From positions 4,216,001-4,280,000 of the forward strand of contig CP099650.1 of assembly GCA_024123915.1 (NCBI GenBank): a stretch of 64,000 nt of DNA, given 5' to 3'. The notes below the pieces were generated by a model. It ran no database searches, was not told the DNA's origin, and saw nothing but the letters and a program-made list of their open reading frames with translations. The DNA comes from Oxalobacteraceae bacterium OTU3CAMAD1. GTDB taxonomy: Bacteria > Pseudomonadota > Gammaproteobacteria > Burkholderiales > Burkholderiaceae_D. Position 1 is the first letter of the stretch, and every line of letters starts with the position of its first letter. Shown piece after piece: positions 25,282 through 34,623 of the stretch. The position numbers were made by a program, and so were the translations under genes.

Positions 25282-27381
25282 TTAGCGCGTGAACGCAGCG
25301 GCATTGCCGGCATCGACGTTGAGAATGTTACCAGTGCTCTTGCCGGCTTTGTCGCTCGCCAGGAAGTACACGGCTTCGGCGATATCCTCCGGCAGAACAC
25401 TCAGTTTCAGCATGCTGCGGTCGCGGTAGAACTTCTCGACGTCGTCGGCCTCGATTTTATTCGACTGGGCGCGTTCCTGCTTCCACTTTCCGTCCCAGAT
25501 GCGCGAGCCGCGAATGACCGCGTCCGGATTGACGACGTTGACCCGAATGCCGTGCGGCGCGCCTTCCAGCGCGATGCAGCGCGCCAGGTGGATTTCCGCC
25601 GCCTTGGCGGTGCAGTAGGCCGAAGCGCCGGCCGATGCCACCAGGCCGTTTTTGCTGGCGACGAAGACCATGCTGCCGCCCAGTCCCTGCTGCTTCATGA
25701 TGCGGAAGGCCGCGCGGCTGGCCAGGAAGTAGCCGGTCACCAGGATGTCCTGGTTGCGCTGCCAGATTTCCAGCGTGGTGTCCTCCAGTGGCGCGGACGA
25801 GGCGATGCCGGCGTTGGAGATCAACAGATCGACGCCGCCGAAACGCAGCGCGGCCGCCTGCAGCACACTTTCCACCGCTTCTTCGCTGGTGATGTTGGCG
25901 ACGATGCTGCCGACGCTGTCTTTGCCCGCCGACTTCACCAGGTCGGCGTGCGCCTGCGACAGCGCTTCCGGATCGATATCGGTCAACATCACGCAAGCGC
26001 CTTCTTGCAGCAGCTGCTTGGCGACCGCCTGGCCGATGCCGCCGGCGCCGCCGGTGACCAGCGCGATGCGGCCTGCCAGGCTTTTCGGCTTCGGCATGCG
26101 CTGCAGCTTCGCTTCTTCCAGCAGCCAGTATTCGATGTCGAAGGCTTCCTGTTCCGGCAAGCCGACGTAGGTATCGACTCCGTTCGCGCCGCGCATCACG
26201 TTGATCGCGTTGACATAGAACTCGCCGGCGATGCGCGCGGTGGCTTTGTCCTTGGCAAACGACAGCATGCCGACACCGGGAATCAGGTAGATGATCGGAT
26301 TGGCGTCGCGCACGGCCGGGCTGTTATCGTGCTTGCAGCGCTCGTAGTAGGCCACGTAGCCGGCGCGGTATTCCTCCAGTGCCTGATCGAGGCCGGCGAC
26401 CAGCTTGTCAAAGTCCGGCTTGAGCGGATCGAAGTCGATCACGAACGGACGGATTTTGGTGCGCAGGAAGTGATCGGGGCACGAGGTGCCCAGCGCGGCC
26501 AGCGGTTGCAGATCGCGGCTGCAAACGAATTCCAGCACGGCGGCGCTGTCGTCGAAGTGACCGAGCTTGTATTCGTCGCGGCTGATTTTACCGCGCAACA
26601 GCGGCATCAATTTGGCCGCCAGCGCGCTGCGCTGCTCGGACGGTAGCGGCTCGATCGCCTGGCCGCCGAACGATGGCTGCTTCGAATTCGCGGCCAGCCA
26701 TTCCTCTGCGCGTTTAATGATTGCCAGCGTGGTCTCATAGCAGGACTTGGCGGTGTCGCCCCAGGTGAACAGGCCGTGCCCTTCGAGGATGATGCCCTTC
26801 AGGTTGGGCTGCGCCTTCGATACCTGTTCCAGTTTCAGGCCAAGGTCGTAGCCTGGACGCTGCCATGGCAGCCATCCCAGCTCGCCCTCGAAGATTTTTT
26901 GCGTCAGCGCCTGGCTGCCGGCACAGGCGGCGATGGCGATCACCGCGTCCGGGTGCATGTGGTCGACGTGCTTGCGGGCGATGTAGGCGTGCAGCGGCGT
27001 GTCGATGCTGGCTGCGCGCGGATTGAGGTTGAAGGTGCAGTGCGGCAGATAGGCCACCATCTCGTCTTCCAGCGCCAGGCCGCGATAACGTCCCTTCAAG
27101 GCGTTGAGCTTGTCCATGTACAGCGTCGAAAAGCCGTCAAGCTTGATGCTGCCAAGGTCGCCACCGGAACCCTTCACCCACAGCACCTCCACCTGCTCGC
27201 CGCTGAGCGGATCGTCCATCATGACCTTGGCCGAGGTATTGCCGCCGCCGAAATTGGTGATGCGCAGGTCCGAACCGAGCAGGTTCGAACGGTATAGCAA
27301 CAGCTCCGGCTCGCTCATGGCTGCCGCAGCTTTGTCGTCCCACAAAGAAGTGATCGGGGCTTGCTGCTGGGTTACTTTCAT
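25282..27381 (-). CDS. rhaD: Bifunctional rhamnulose-1-phosphate aldolase / alcohol dehydrogenase
   Basis: This 699-residue fusion has a class II aldolase N-terminal half (NFGGGNTSAKV, the metal site HMHPDAVIAIA and LEGHGLFTWGD) and a short-chain dehydrogenase C-terminal half (GGAGGIGQAVA for NAD, NAGIASSAP, then the YCTAKAA active-site Tyr/Lys). It splits rhamnulose-1-phosphate into dihydroxyacetone phosphate and L-lactaldehyde and can oxidise the aldehyde. The fused form is that described for Rhizobium. It is the first gene of a six-gene minus-strand operon (rhaD-rhaI-GH106-GH28-GH105-rhaM), divergent from rhaR. Confidence 0.95.
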   Translation of the reverse strand: MKVTQQQAPITSLWDDKAAAAMSEPELLLYRSNLLGSDLRITNFGGGNTSAKVMMDDPLSGEQVEVLWVKGSGGDLGSIKLDGFSTLYMDKLNALKGRYRGLALEDEMVAYLPHCTFNLNPRAASIDTPLHAYIARKHVDHMHPDAVIAIAACAGSQALTQKIFEGELGWLPWQRPGYDLGLKLEQVSKAQPNLKGIILEGHGLFTWGDTAKSCYETTLAIIKRAEEWLAANSKQPSFGGQAIEPLPSEQRSALAAKLMPLLRGKISRDEYKLGHFDDSAAVLEFVCSRDLQPLAALGTSCPDHFLRTKIRPFVIDFDPLKPDFDKLVAGLDQALEEYRAGYVAYYERCKHDNSPAVRDANPIIYLIPGVGMLSFAKDKATARIAGEFYVNAINVMRGANGVDTYVGLPEQEAFDIEYWLLEEAKLQRMPKPKSLAGRIALVTGGAGGIGQAVAKQLLQEGACVMLTDIDPEALSQAHADLVKSAGKDSVGSIVANITSEEAVESVLQAAALRFGGVDLLISNAGIASSAPLEDTTLEIWQRNQDILVTGYFLASRAAFRIMKQQGLGGSMVFVASKNGLVASAGASAYCTAKAAEIHLARCIALEGAPHGIRVNVVNPDAVIRGSRIWDGKWKQERAQSNKIEADDVEKFYRDRSMLKLSVLPEDIAEAVYFLASDKAGKSTGNILNVDAGNAAAFTR

Positions 27382-27704
27382 TTACTGATCTCCGTTGTTT
27401 GAGTATGCGTTTCGTGTTCGCTTTTGCCGCTTTTGGCAACTGTAACCAGTAGAAATCAGCGGCGCATGGGTGTCAATGCGCCAGCGCTCAAGTTGATGAC
27501 CAAGTAGGAAATAATCATATCGATGATCGAAAGGTGATCAGTTCACGAAAACGATATCGAAACAATCAAATATTTGATCGACTAATGATTGACGTAAGAT
27601 TTTGAAATGTTTAGTCTTAGTAATTAATAAAGGCGCACACCGGATCGGTCCCCCAGAAAACTGTGGCAGCGACGGTAGTAAGCGCCAAATAAAAGGAGAC
27701 AGGA
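27382..27704. promoter_or_regulatory. rhaD-rhaR divergent control region with palindromes
   Basis: The 323 bp between rhaD and rhaR is strikingly AT-rich for this genome. It contains TCGATGATCGA (27520-27530) and the perfect 14-bp palindrome ATCAAATATTTGAT (27565-27578), both candidate operators for the adjacent DeoR-type regulator. Repeated GATCGA/CGATAT half sites lie between them. It must carry the promoters of both large operons. Confidence 0.6.
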
Positions 27705-28571
27705 ATGGTAAATCACAAGCGCCGTAAACGTTTGCTGAAGTTGCTCGCCGAACATAATACGGCCAGCGTGCCGCAATTGGTCGACTGGCTCAGCGCCTCC
27801 CCCGCCACGGTGCGCCGCGACATCAGCTGGCTCGCCGCCCGCAGTCTGCTCACCCGCACCCGTGGCGGCGCCGCGAACCTGGAGCAGAAAAAACGCAGCT
27901 TCACCCTCACCAGCGAGACCTTCCAGCACAATATCCAGTGCTACGCCGAGCGCAAACGCGCCATCGCCCGCCACGCCGCCGGCATGTGCACCGAAGGCGA
28001 AACGATCATCATCAACGGCGGCACCACCACCTTCATGATGGCCGAATTCCTGGTCGACCAGCACCTCAAGATCCTCACCAATTCCTTCCTCATGGCCGAG
28101 CGCCTGCTGGTATCGAGCGAAAACGAGATCATTGTCCCCGGCGGCAAAGTCTATCGCGAGCAGAACGTCATCCTCAGCCCCTTCGACAACGACATCACCC
28201 AGCATCATTACGCGGCCAAGATGTTCATGAGCGTCTACGGCCTGTCGCTGCTTGGACTGATGGAAGCCGACCCGCTGCTGATCCAGGCCGAGAAGCGCCT
28301 GATCTCGCAGGCGGAAGAACTGATCGTCTTGGTCGACAGCTCCAAGTTCGCGAAGAAGGCGGGCCTGATCCTGTGCGGCTTGAACCGCGTATCGACCGTC
28401 ATCACCGACACCTACGCCTCTGATTCGGCGGTGCAGCTGCTCGAGCAATCCGGCGTGCGCGTGGTCACCGTGGAGCCGGAAGCGATTCCCGCCCAGCACA
28501 ACGCCAGCCAGTTCAATCCACCGTTCGACTACCAGTCGGCGGCGATGTACCAATCGGAGGTATCGCATTGA
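27705..28571 (+). CDS. rhaR: DeoR-family transcriptional regulator of rhamnose use
   Basis: The protein has 288 residues: a DeoR N-terminal winged helix-turn-helix (residues 1-60, with SVPQLVDWLSASPATVRRD) and a sugar-phosphate-sensing C-terminal domain (INGGTTTFMMAEFL, LIVLVDSSKF). DeoR regulators of this type repress the rha genes in Rhizobium until a phosphorylated intermediate binds. The ATG is preceded by GGAGACAGG. It is the first gene of rhaRSTPQK and its stop overlaps the rhaS start. Confidence 0.93.
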   Translation: MVNHKRRKRLLKLLAEHNTASVPQLVDWLSASPATVRRDISWLAARSLLTRTRGGAANLEQKKRSFTLTSETFQHNIQCYAERKRAIARHAAGMCTEGETIIINGGTTTFMMAEFLVDQHLKILTNSFLMAERLLVSSENEIIVPGGKVYREQNVILSPFDNDITQHHYAAKMFMSVYGLSLLGLMEADPLLIQAEKRLISQAEELIVLVDSSKFAKKAGLILCGLNRVSTVITDTYASDSAVQLLEQSGVRVVTVEPEAIPAQHNASQFNPPFDYQSAAMYQSEVSH

Positions 28572-29575
28572 AGCGCAGGAAGATCGTATTGGCGGCCGTT
28601 GCCGCCGGCCTGCTCACGGCCATCGCCGGCTGCGGCGAGAAGAAAAGTGAGAACATGCGCATCGCGATGGTCGTCAAAAGCCTGGGTAACGGCTTCTTCG
28701 ACGCCGCCCACACCGGCGCCAAGGACGCGGCCAAGGAGCTGAAAAATGTGGAGATCATCTACACCGGCCCGACCACGCCGAGCGCCGAGGGCCAGATCGA
28801 AATCATCAACTCGTTGATCAGTCAAAAGGTCGACGCCATCGTCATCTCCGCCAACGACCCGAACGCGCTGGTGCCGATCACGAAGAAGGCCATGGCGCGC
28901 GGGATCAAGGTAATCTCCTTCGACAGCGGCCTGGCGCCCGAAGGCCGCCTGATGCAGCTGAATCCCTCCAACGCGGACCTGATCGGATTGAAGCAGATCC
29001 AGATGGCGTCCGACGCCATTGGCGGCAAGGGTGAGATCGCGATCCTGTCGGCATCGGCACAGGCTACCAACCAGAATATCTGGATCGGCGTGATGAAGAA
29101 GACGCTGGAGAAGCCCGAGTTCAGCAACATGAAGCTGGTCGCCACCGTCTACGGCGACGACCAGTCGGACAAGAGCTACCGCGAGGCCATCGGCCTGTTG
29201 CGCAGCAATCCGAACCTGAAGGCCATCATCGCCCCGACCACGGTCGGCATCAACGCCGCCAGCAAGGCGGTGGTCGACGAAAACCTGGTCGGCAAGGTGT
29301 TTGTCACCGGCCTGGGTCTGCCGTCCGAAATGGCGGGCCATGTCAAGAGCGGCGCGGTGCGCGAGTTCGCGATCTGGAATCCGATCGATCTCGGTTACGC
29401 CGCCACTTACGCCGCCTACGACTTCGTCAAAGGCCAGCCCACCGCCAAACCCGGTGGCAGCGTTTCGGCCGGCCGCATGGGCAGCATCGCATTGGACGCC
29501 AACGGTGAAGGCGCGATGGCGCCGCCATTCACCTACGACAAAGGGAACGTCGACAAGTTCTCCAAGATCTTCTGA
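28568..29575 (+). CDS. rhaS: Rhamnose ABC transporter substrate-binding protein
   Basis: This 335-residue periplasmic-binding-protein family 1 sugar receptor (VKSLGNGFFDAAHTGAKDAA, ISANDPNALVPITKKA, APTTVGINAASKA) matches the rhizobial RhaS type. The start is a TTG overlapping the rhaR stop (TTGA). The signal sequence ends AIAGCGEKK, a possible lipobox, so the receptor may be membrane tethered. The following rhaT lies 11 bp downstream. Confidence 0.92.
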   Translation: MKRRKIVLAAVAAGLLTAIAGCGEKKSENMRIAMVVKSLGNGFFDAAHTGAKDAAKELKNVEIIYTGPTTPSAEGQIEIINSLISQKVDAIVISANDPNALVPITKKAMARGIKVISFDSGLAPEGRLMQLNPSNADLIGLKQIQMASDAIGGKGEIAILSASAQATNQNIWIGVMKKTLEKPEFSNMKLVATVYGDDQSDKSYREAIGLLRSNPNLKAIIAPTTVGINAASKAVVDENLVGKVFVTGLGLPSEMAGHVKSGAVREFAIWNPIDLGYAATYAAYDFVKGQPTAKPGGSVSAGRMGSIALDANGEGAMAPPFTYDKGNVDKFSKIF

Positions 29576-29586
29576 GCTGGAGTCCT

Positions 29587-31110
29587 ATGAATACCAATAC
29601 AACCCCGGTCCTGCAATTGACCGGGATCTGCAAGCGCTTTGCCGGCATCGTCGCGTTGAACAACGTGGCGCTGTCGGTACGCGCGGGTGAAGTCATGGCG
29701 CTGATCGGAGAGAACGGCGCCGGCAAATCGACATTGGTCAAAACCCTGACCGGTATCTACCGGCCGGACGAAGGTTCGATCGAACTGGCCGGCCAACCGA
29801 TCAAGTTCGCCAACGCGCAGGACGCGATGCGCGCCGGCGTCACGGCGGTGCACCAGGAAACCGTGATGTTCGACGAGCTGACCGTGGCGGAAAACATCTA
29901 CGTCGGCCGCCAGCCTTGCAAGGGGGCCTCCGGCCGCATTGACTGGAGCAAAATCGAGGCCGAGGCGGAGAAGCTGTTCGCGCGCCTGGAGGTCAACCTG
30001 CCGGTGCGCGCCCGCGTCAAGGATCTGAGCGTGGCCCAGCGCCACTTCGTCGAAATCGCCCGCGCGCTGTCGCAGGACGCGCGCGTGGTGATCCTGGACG
30101 AGCCGACGGCGTCGCTGTCGCAGCGCGAAATCCACGAACTCTATCGCATCATCGGCCAGCTGCGCGCGGCTGGCACCGCGATCATTTTCATCACCCATAA
30201 ATTCGACGAGATCTTCGCCGTGGCCGACCGTTACACAGTGCTGCGCGACGGCCAGTTCATCGCCGAAGGCGCGATCGCCGACGTCACCGAGCAGGATCTG
30301 GTGGCGCTGATGGTGGGCCGCACCGTCAAGCAGGCCTACCCCAAGGCCCACGTCACGCCCGGCGAGGTGCTGCTGGAAGTGAAAAACCTGTGCCACCCTA
30401 CCGAATTCGACGACGTCAGCTTCTCCTTGCGGCGCGGAGAAATCCTCGGCTTTTATGGATTGGTCGGCGCCGGCCGCTCGGAGGTCATGCATGCTATCTT
30501 TGGATTGAGCACCGCCGTGCGCGGAACGGTCAGGCTTGATGGCAAGGAGATTTGCGTCACCTGCGCGTCCGACGCTATCAAGCACGGCATCGCTTATGTG
30601 CCGGAGGACCGTCAGCACCAGGGCGCGCATCTGTCGCTGCCTATCATGCAGAACATCACGCTGCCTATCCTGTCCAGGGTCGGCTTCTTCCTGCGTGGAC
30701 GCCGGGCGCAGGAGACCGCGATCGCGCGCCACTACGCCGAGCAGCTGGAACTGAAGGCGGCGCACTTGACGCAAAACGTCTCCGAACTCTCCGGCGGCAA
30801 CCAGCAGAAGGTCGTGCTGGGCAAATGGCTCGCGACCAATCCAAAAGTGATCATTCTGGACGAGCCGACCAAAGGCATCGACATCGGCTCGAAGGCCGCC
30901 GTGCACCGCTTTATCGGCGAGCTGGTGAGCAAGGGACTGTCTGTGATCCTGGTCTCGTCCGAACTGCCCGAGGTCATGGGCCTGGCCGACCGCATCGTCG
31001 TCATGCACCAGGGTCGCATCGAACATACATACAACCGCGCGGACGCAACGCCGGAAAATATCGTGGCCGCCGCCTCGGGCTGCGCGCTGCCAGTGGAGGA
31101 ATGCGTATGA
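29587..31110 (+). CDS. rhaT: Rhamnose ABC transporter ATP-binding protein
   Basis: This 507-residue protein with two fused ATPase domains is usual for monosaccharide ABC importers. The first domain has Walker A GENGAGKSTL, a degenerate signature (KDLSVAQRHF) and Walker B VVILDEPTA. The second has a degenerate Walker A region (GLVGAGRSEV), signature LSGGNQQK and Walker B VIILDEPTKG. It powers L-rhamnose import with RhaP and RhaQ. Not to be confused with the unrelated E. coli RhaT symporter. Confidence 0.94.
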   Translation: MNTNTTPVLQLTGICKRFAGIVALNNVALSVRAGEVMALIGENGAGKSTLVKTLTGIYRPDEGSIELAGQPIKFANAQDAMRAGVTAVHQETVMFDELTVAENIYVGRQPCKGASGRIDWSKIEAEAEKLFARLEVNLPVRARVKDLSVAQRHFVEIARALSQDARVVILDEPTASLSQREIHELYRIIGQLRAAGTAIIFITHKFDEIFAVADRYTVLRDGQFIAEGAIADVTEQDLVALMVGRTVKQAYPKAHVTPGEVLLEVKNLCHPTEFDDVSFSLRRGEILGFYGLVGAGRSEVMHAIFGLSTAVRGTVRLDGKEICVTCASDAIKHGIAYVPEDRQHQGAHLSLPIMQNITLPILSRVGFFLRGRRAQETAIARHYAEQLELKAAHLTQNVSELSGGNQQKVVLGKWLATNPKVIILDEPTKGIDIGSKAAVHRFIGELVSKGLSVILVSSELPEVMGLADRIVVMHQGRIEHTYNRADATPENIVAAASGCALPVEECV

Positions 31111-32108
31111 AGGCGCTGCTGAAAATGCGCGAAGTTCAGCTTGCGCTGTGCACCGTCGCACTGATTATATTAGTGGGCACGCGGGCGCCGGTGTTCGTCA
31201 CCGGGTCCAGCCTGGCCAATCTGCTCACCGACAGTACCCTGCTGATCATGCTGGCCTTGACGCAGATGCTGGTCATCGTCACGCGCGGCGTCGATTTGTC
31301 GGTCGCCTCCAGCTTGGCGCTGGCGGGCATGATGTCGGCGCTGCTGGCGTCCCGTTTTCCCGAACTGCCGCTGCCGCTGGTGATGCTGGCCGCAGTGGCC
31401 ATCGGGCTGCTGCTTGGTTTGATCAACGGCTACCTGATCGGCTATCTGGATCTGGCGCCCATCGTCGTCACCTTGGGAACCATGAGCGTCTATCGCGGCC
31501 TGGTGTTCGTACTGTCCGGTGGCGCCTGGGTGTCGTCGCACCAGATGCCGGCCGACTTCATCGCCTTCCCGCTGGCGCGCCTGTTCGGCGTCACGCATCT
31601 GGTGTGGATCTCGGCGCTGACCGTGCTGGCGGCGTGGTATGTCGCAAAGCACAGCCGCTTCGGCCGCGACCTGTACGCGATCGGCAACGAGCCGTTTTCC
31701 GCGCGCTACGTCGGCATTCCGATCGCCAGCCGCTTGATGTGGACCTACGGCCTGTCCGGCGCCATGGCCGGCTTGTGCGGCTACCTGTGGGTGGCGCGCT
31801 ACGCGGTCGCCTACACCGAGATCGCCTACGGCTTTGAATTCACCGTCATCGCGGCGTGCGTCATCGGCGGCATCAGCATCGCCGGCGGCAGCGGCAGCGT
31901 GGCCGGCGCGGTGCTGGGCGGTCTGTTCCTCGCCGTGATCGGCAACGCGCTGCCGGTGGTGAAGGTATCGCCGTTCTGGCAAAGCGCGCTGACCGGCGTC
32001 GTGATCCTGACGGCGGTGCTGATCAATGCCCGTGGCGGCAGACCTATCGGCCGGCAAATCCTGCCGCTGCACCTGAATAAATCCAACGCAACAGGGAGCG
32101 CTGCGTGA
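31107..32108 (+). CDS. rhaP: Rhamnose ABC transporter permease
   Basis: This 333-residue membrane protein of the RbsC/AraH permease family has about eight to ten hydrophobic segments and the conserved cytoplasmic loop AIGNEPFSARYVGIP. The ATG at 31107 overlaps the rhaT stop (ATGA) and has GGAGG eight bases upstream; the ATG at 31101 is too close to that site. Its own stop overlaps the rhaQ GTG. Confidence 0.92.
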   Translation: MKALLKMREVQLALCTVALIILVGTRAPVFVTGSSLANLLTDSTLLIMLALTQMLVIVTRGVDLSVASSLALAGMMSALLASRFPELPLPLVMLAAVAIGLLLGLINGYLIGYLDLAPIVVTLGTMSVYRGLVFVLSGGAWVSSHQMPADFIAFPLARLFGVTHLVWISALTVLAAWYVAKHSRFGRDLYAIGNEPFSARYVGIPIASRLMWTYGLSGAMAGLCGYLWVARYAVAYTEIAYGFEFTVIAACVIGGISIAGGSGSVAGAVLGGLFLAVIGNALPVVKVSPFWQSALTGVVILTAVLINARGGRPIGRQILPLHLNKSNATGSAA

Positions 32109-33142
32109 ATACGAGTACCGTGATGTCCAATTCCGCCGACGCGCCTGAAAAAGCCAGCTCCTCCCGCTACATCATCGCGGACCGTCCGGGCTTTCGCCTG
32201 GGGACCCTGCTGGGCCGCTGGGAAAGCCTGCTTGCGCTGCTGCTGGTGGCGGCCTTCGCCGCCAACGCCATCATGCTGCCGCACTTCCTGGACCTGTACA
32301 ACCTGGCCGACGGCACCTTCAACTTCAGCGAAAAGGCGCTGATCGCGCTGCCGATGGCGTTGTTGATCATCTGCCGCGAGATCGACATTTCCGTGTCCGG
32401 CATCCTCGCGCTGTCGTCGGTGGCGATCGGCCTGGCGCACGCCAACGGCGTGGCGCCGGAGCTGCTGCTGCCCATCGCCTTGGCCACCGGTACGGCCTGC
32501 GGCTGGCTCAATGGCATTATGGTCACCCACTTCCGGCTGCCGTCGATCGTTGTCACCATCGGCACCGTTTCGCTGTTCCGCGGGCTGGCCAGCGTGGTGC
32601 TGGGCGATAAGGCCTTCACCGGCTACCCGCAGGTGATGGCCGACTGGGGCCAGGGCTACTTCTTCGGCTTCATCCCGCGCGAATTCATCATCCTGCTGGC
32701 GTTCGCGGGGCTGTTCGCGTTCGTGCTGCACGCGACGACCTGGGGCCGCCGCATCTACGCCATCGGTAACAACCCGGTCGCGGCGCGCTTCTCCGGCATC
32801 GCCGTCGACCGCTATCGCCTGGTGCTGTTCATGCTGACCGGCGCGATGGCCGGACTGGCAGCGTACCTGCTGACGGGGCGCATCGGCAGCACGCGGCCGA
32901 ATATCGCCATGGGCTGGGAGCTGGAAGTGATCACGATGGTGATCCTGGGCGGCGTCAGCATCGCCGGCGGCGCCGGCACCATCGGTGGCGTGATGCTGGC
33001 GGTGCTCACTTTGGGCACCGTCACCTACGGGCTGTCGCTGGCCAATATCCCAGGCATCTACATGACCATCGTCGTCGGTATTCTGCTGCTGGCGACCATC
33101 GCCCTGCCACGTCTGTTGCGCGGTCGAAGGACCGCCAAATGA
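32105..33142 (+). CDS. rhaQ: Rhamnose ABC transporter permease
   Basis: This 345-residue second permease starts at a GTG overlapping the rhaP stop. A hydrophilic N-terminal tail of about 45 residues precedes the membrane segments. The conserved loop AIGNNPVAARFSGI and the late glycine-rich ILGGVSIAGGAGTIGG are typical of sugar ABC permeases. It presumably pairs with RhaP as a heterodimer. Confidence 0.92.
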   Translation: MNTSTVMSNSADAPEKASSSRYIIADRPGFRLGTLLGRWESLLALLLVAAFAANAIMLPHFLDLYNLADGTFNFSEKALIALPMALLIICREIDISVSGILALSSVAIGLAHANGVAPELLLPIALATGTACGWLNGIMVTHFRLPSIVVTIGTVSLFRGLASVVLGDKAFTGYPQVMADWGQGYFFGFIPREFIILLAFAGLFAFVLHATTWGRRIYAIGNNPVAARFSGIAVDRYRLVLFMLTGAMAGLAAYLLTGRIGSTRPNIAMGWELEVITMVILGGVSIAGGAGTIGGVMLAVLTLGTVTYGLSLANIPGIYMTIVVGILLLATIALPRLLRGRRTAK

Positions 33143-34533
33143 GCTTGCCGATCGAAGCCACCATCGTCCTCGATATCGGCAAGACCAACGTCAAGCTGGT
33201 GCTGATCGATGTCGACGGCGCGGTGCTGGCGGAGCGCCGCAGCCCGAATACGATATTGAATTGCGGGCCGTATCCGCATCACGACACTGACCGTATCTGG
33301 AGCTGGATGCTGGACGGGATGCTGCAATTTTCGACGCTCGCGCATGTGGGTGCCATCGTCAGCGTCACGCACGGCGCCACGGCGGCGCTGGTCGATGACG
33401 AGGGACTGGTGCTGCCGGTGCTCGACTACGAGTTCGAAATGCCCACCGAACAGGGCGCGCACTATGCCGGCCAGCGGCCGCCCTACTCCGCGACCTATTC
33501 GCCTCGCCTGCCGGCCGGCCTGAATCTGGGGAGGCAGCTGGCGTGGCAAGCGCAAGCCTTTCCCGAGCAATTCGGCCGCGCGCGGCATATCCTCATGTAT
33601 CCGCAGTATTGGGCCTGGCGTTTGAGCGGCGTGGCGGCCAGTGAGGTCACGTCGCTGGGTTGTCACACGGATCTGTGGCAACCTTCGCGCCAGCAGTATT
33701 CATCGCTGATCGAGCGCATGGGTTGGAGCGATTTGTTCCCGCCGCTGCAGCCTGCGTGGGCGCCGCTTGGTTTCTTGAAGGCGGAACTGGCGCGGCAAAC
33801 CGGCTTGCCGTCCGAGTGCAGGGTCTTGTGCGGCATCCATGACAGCAACGCATCGCTGTTGCGGCATTTCGCACGTGCCGAAGGCGGTGAAGGCGATGCG
33901 CCGGCGGTGCTGTCGACCGGAACCTGGGTGATCGCCGCCGCGCCGGGCAAGCCGCTGGAAGGCTTGCGCGAGGCGGCCGACATGCTCGCCAATAGCAACG
34001 CGATGGGCCATGCCGTGGCGTGCATGCGTTTCATGGGTGGGCGCGAGTTCGGGGAGTTGGCCGGGGCGGAGCTGGAGGTTTGTGGCGTTGAGGATTTGCG
34101 CTTGCTGATCGAACGGCAGACGATGGCGCTGCCGTGTTACTCGCAGGCTGGCGGCCCGTTTGCCGGGCGGACGGGCGAGATTGTCGGGTTGGCCCCGCAG
34201 GACAACAGGCAGCGTTACGCGCTTGCCACGCTGTATTGTGTTTTGATGAGCGATTACTGCCTGGAGCAGTTGGGTGCGGACGGCGCGGTGGTCGTTGAGG
34301 GTAGTTACACGGGGAATCCGTGGTTTGCGCCCTTGCTGGCGGCGTTGCGTCCGAATCAGCAAATTAGTAGCACGGACGACACCAGCGGAACTACATGCGG
34401 AGGGTGGATGCTGCATCACTGGGGGAGCGCCCCGGCTGTACGAAATACGACAGCGGAGCCGCTCGGGATCGATGGTTGGGACGACTATAAGCAGCGCTGG
34501 CGGTCCCTCGTGGAGGCGCGTAGGGCGGATTAG
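33139..34533 (+). CDS. rhaK: FGGY-family L-rhamnulokinase-like kinase
   Basis: This 464-residue sugar kinase begins with the actin-like phosphate loop VLDIGKTNVKLVLID and has the FGGY features ATYSPRLPAGLNLGRQLAW, the catalytic-Asp region LCGIHDSNASLL and LSTGTWVI. By position, last in rhaRSTPQK, it is the rhamnose/rhamnulose kinase. The start overlaps the rhaQ stop (ATGA). The final residues RRAD and the stop come from the palindromic repeat at 34519, exactly as in the unrelated GH43 gene ending at 12063. Confidence 0.9.
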   Translation: MSLPIEATIVLDIGKTNVKLVLIDVDGAVLAERRSPNTILNCGPYPHHDTDRIWSWMLDGMLQFSTLAHVGAIVSVTHGATAALVDDEGLVLPVLDYEFEMPTEQGAHYAGQRPPYSATYSPRLPAGLNLGRQLAWQAQAFPEQFGRARHILMYPQYWAWRLSGVAASEVTSLGCHTDLWQPSRQQYSSLIERMGWSDLFPPLQPAWAPLGFLKAELARQTGLPSECRVLCGIHDSNASLLRHFARAEGGEGDAPAVLSTGTWVIAAAPGKPLEGLREAADMLANSNAMGHAVACMRFMGGREFGELAGAELEVCGVEDLRLLIERQTMALPCYSQAGGPFAGRTGEIVGLAPQDNRQRYALATLYCVLMSDYCLEQLGADGAVVVEGSYTGNPWFAPLLAALRPNQQISSTDDTSGTTCGGWMLHHWGSAPAVRNTTAEPLGIDGWDDYKQRWRSLVEARRAD

Positions 34534-34612
34534 CGTAGCGTAATCGGCCATGCATGCTCCGTCGGCGGCGCATGCATGGCCGATTACGGCGTTCCGCCTA
34601 ATCCGCCCTACG
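34519..34612. repeat. Cloverleaf-like intergenic palindrome, copy 3
   Basis: CGTAGGGCGGATTA and TAATCCGCCCTACG form the outer stem; GGCCATGCATG and CATGCATGGCC form an inner stem. One arm carries GCGTAGC and the other GGCGTTCCGCC. It supplies the stop codon of rhaK (34531-34533) and separates it from the convergent GH43 gene ending at 34624. It is most similar to copy 2. Confidence 0.85.
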
Positions 34613-34623
34613 TGTCTCCGTTG

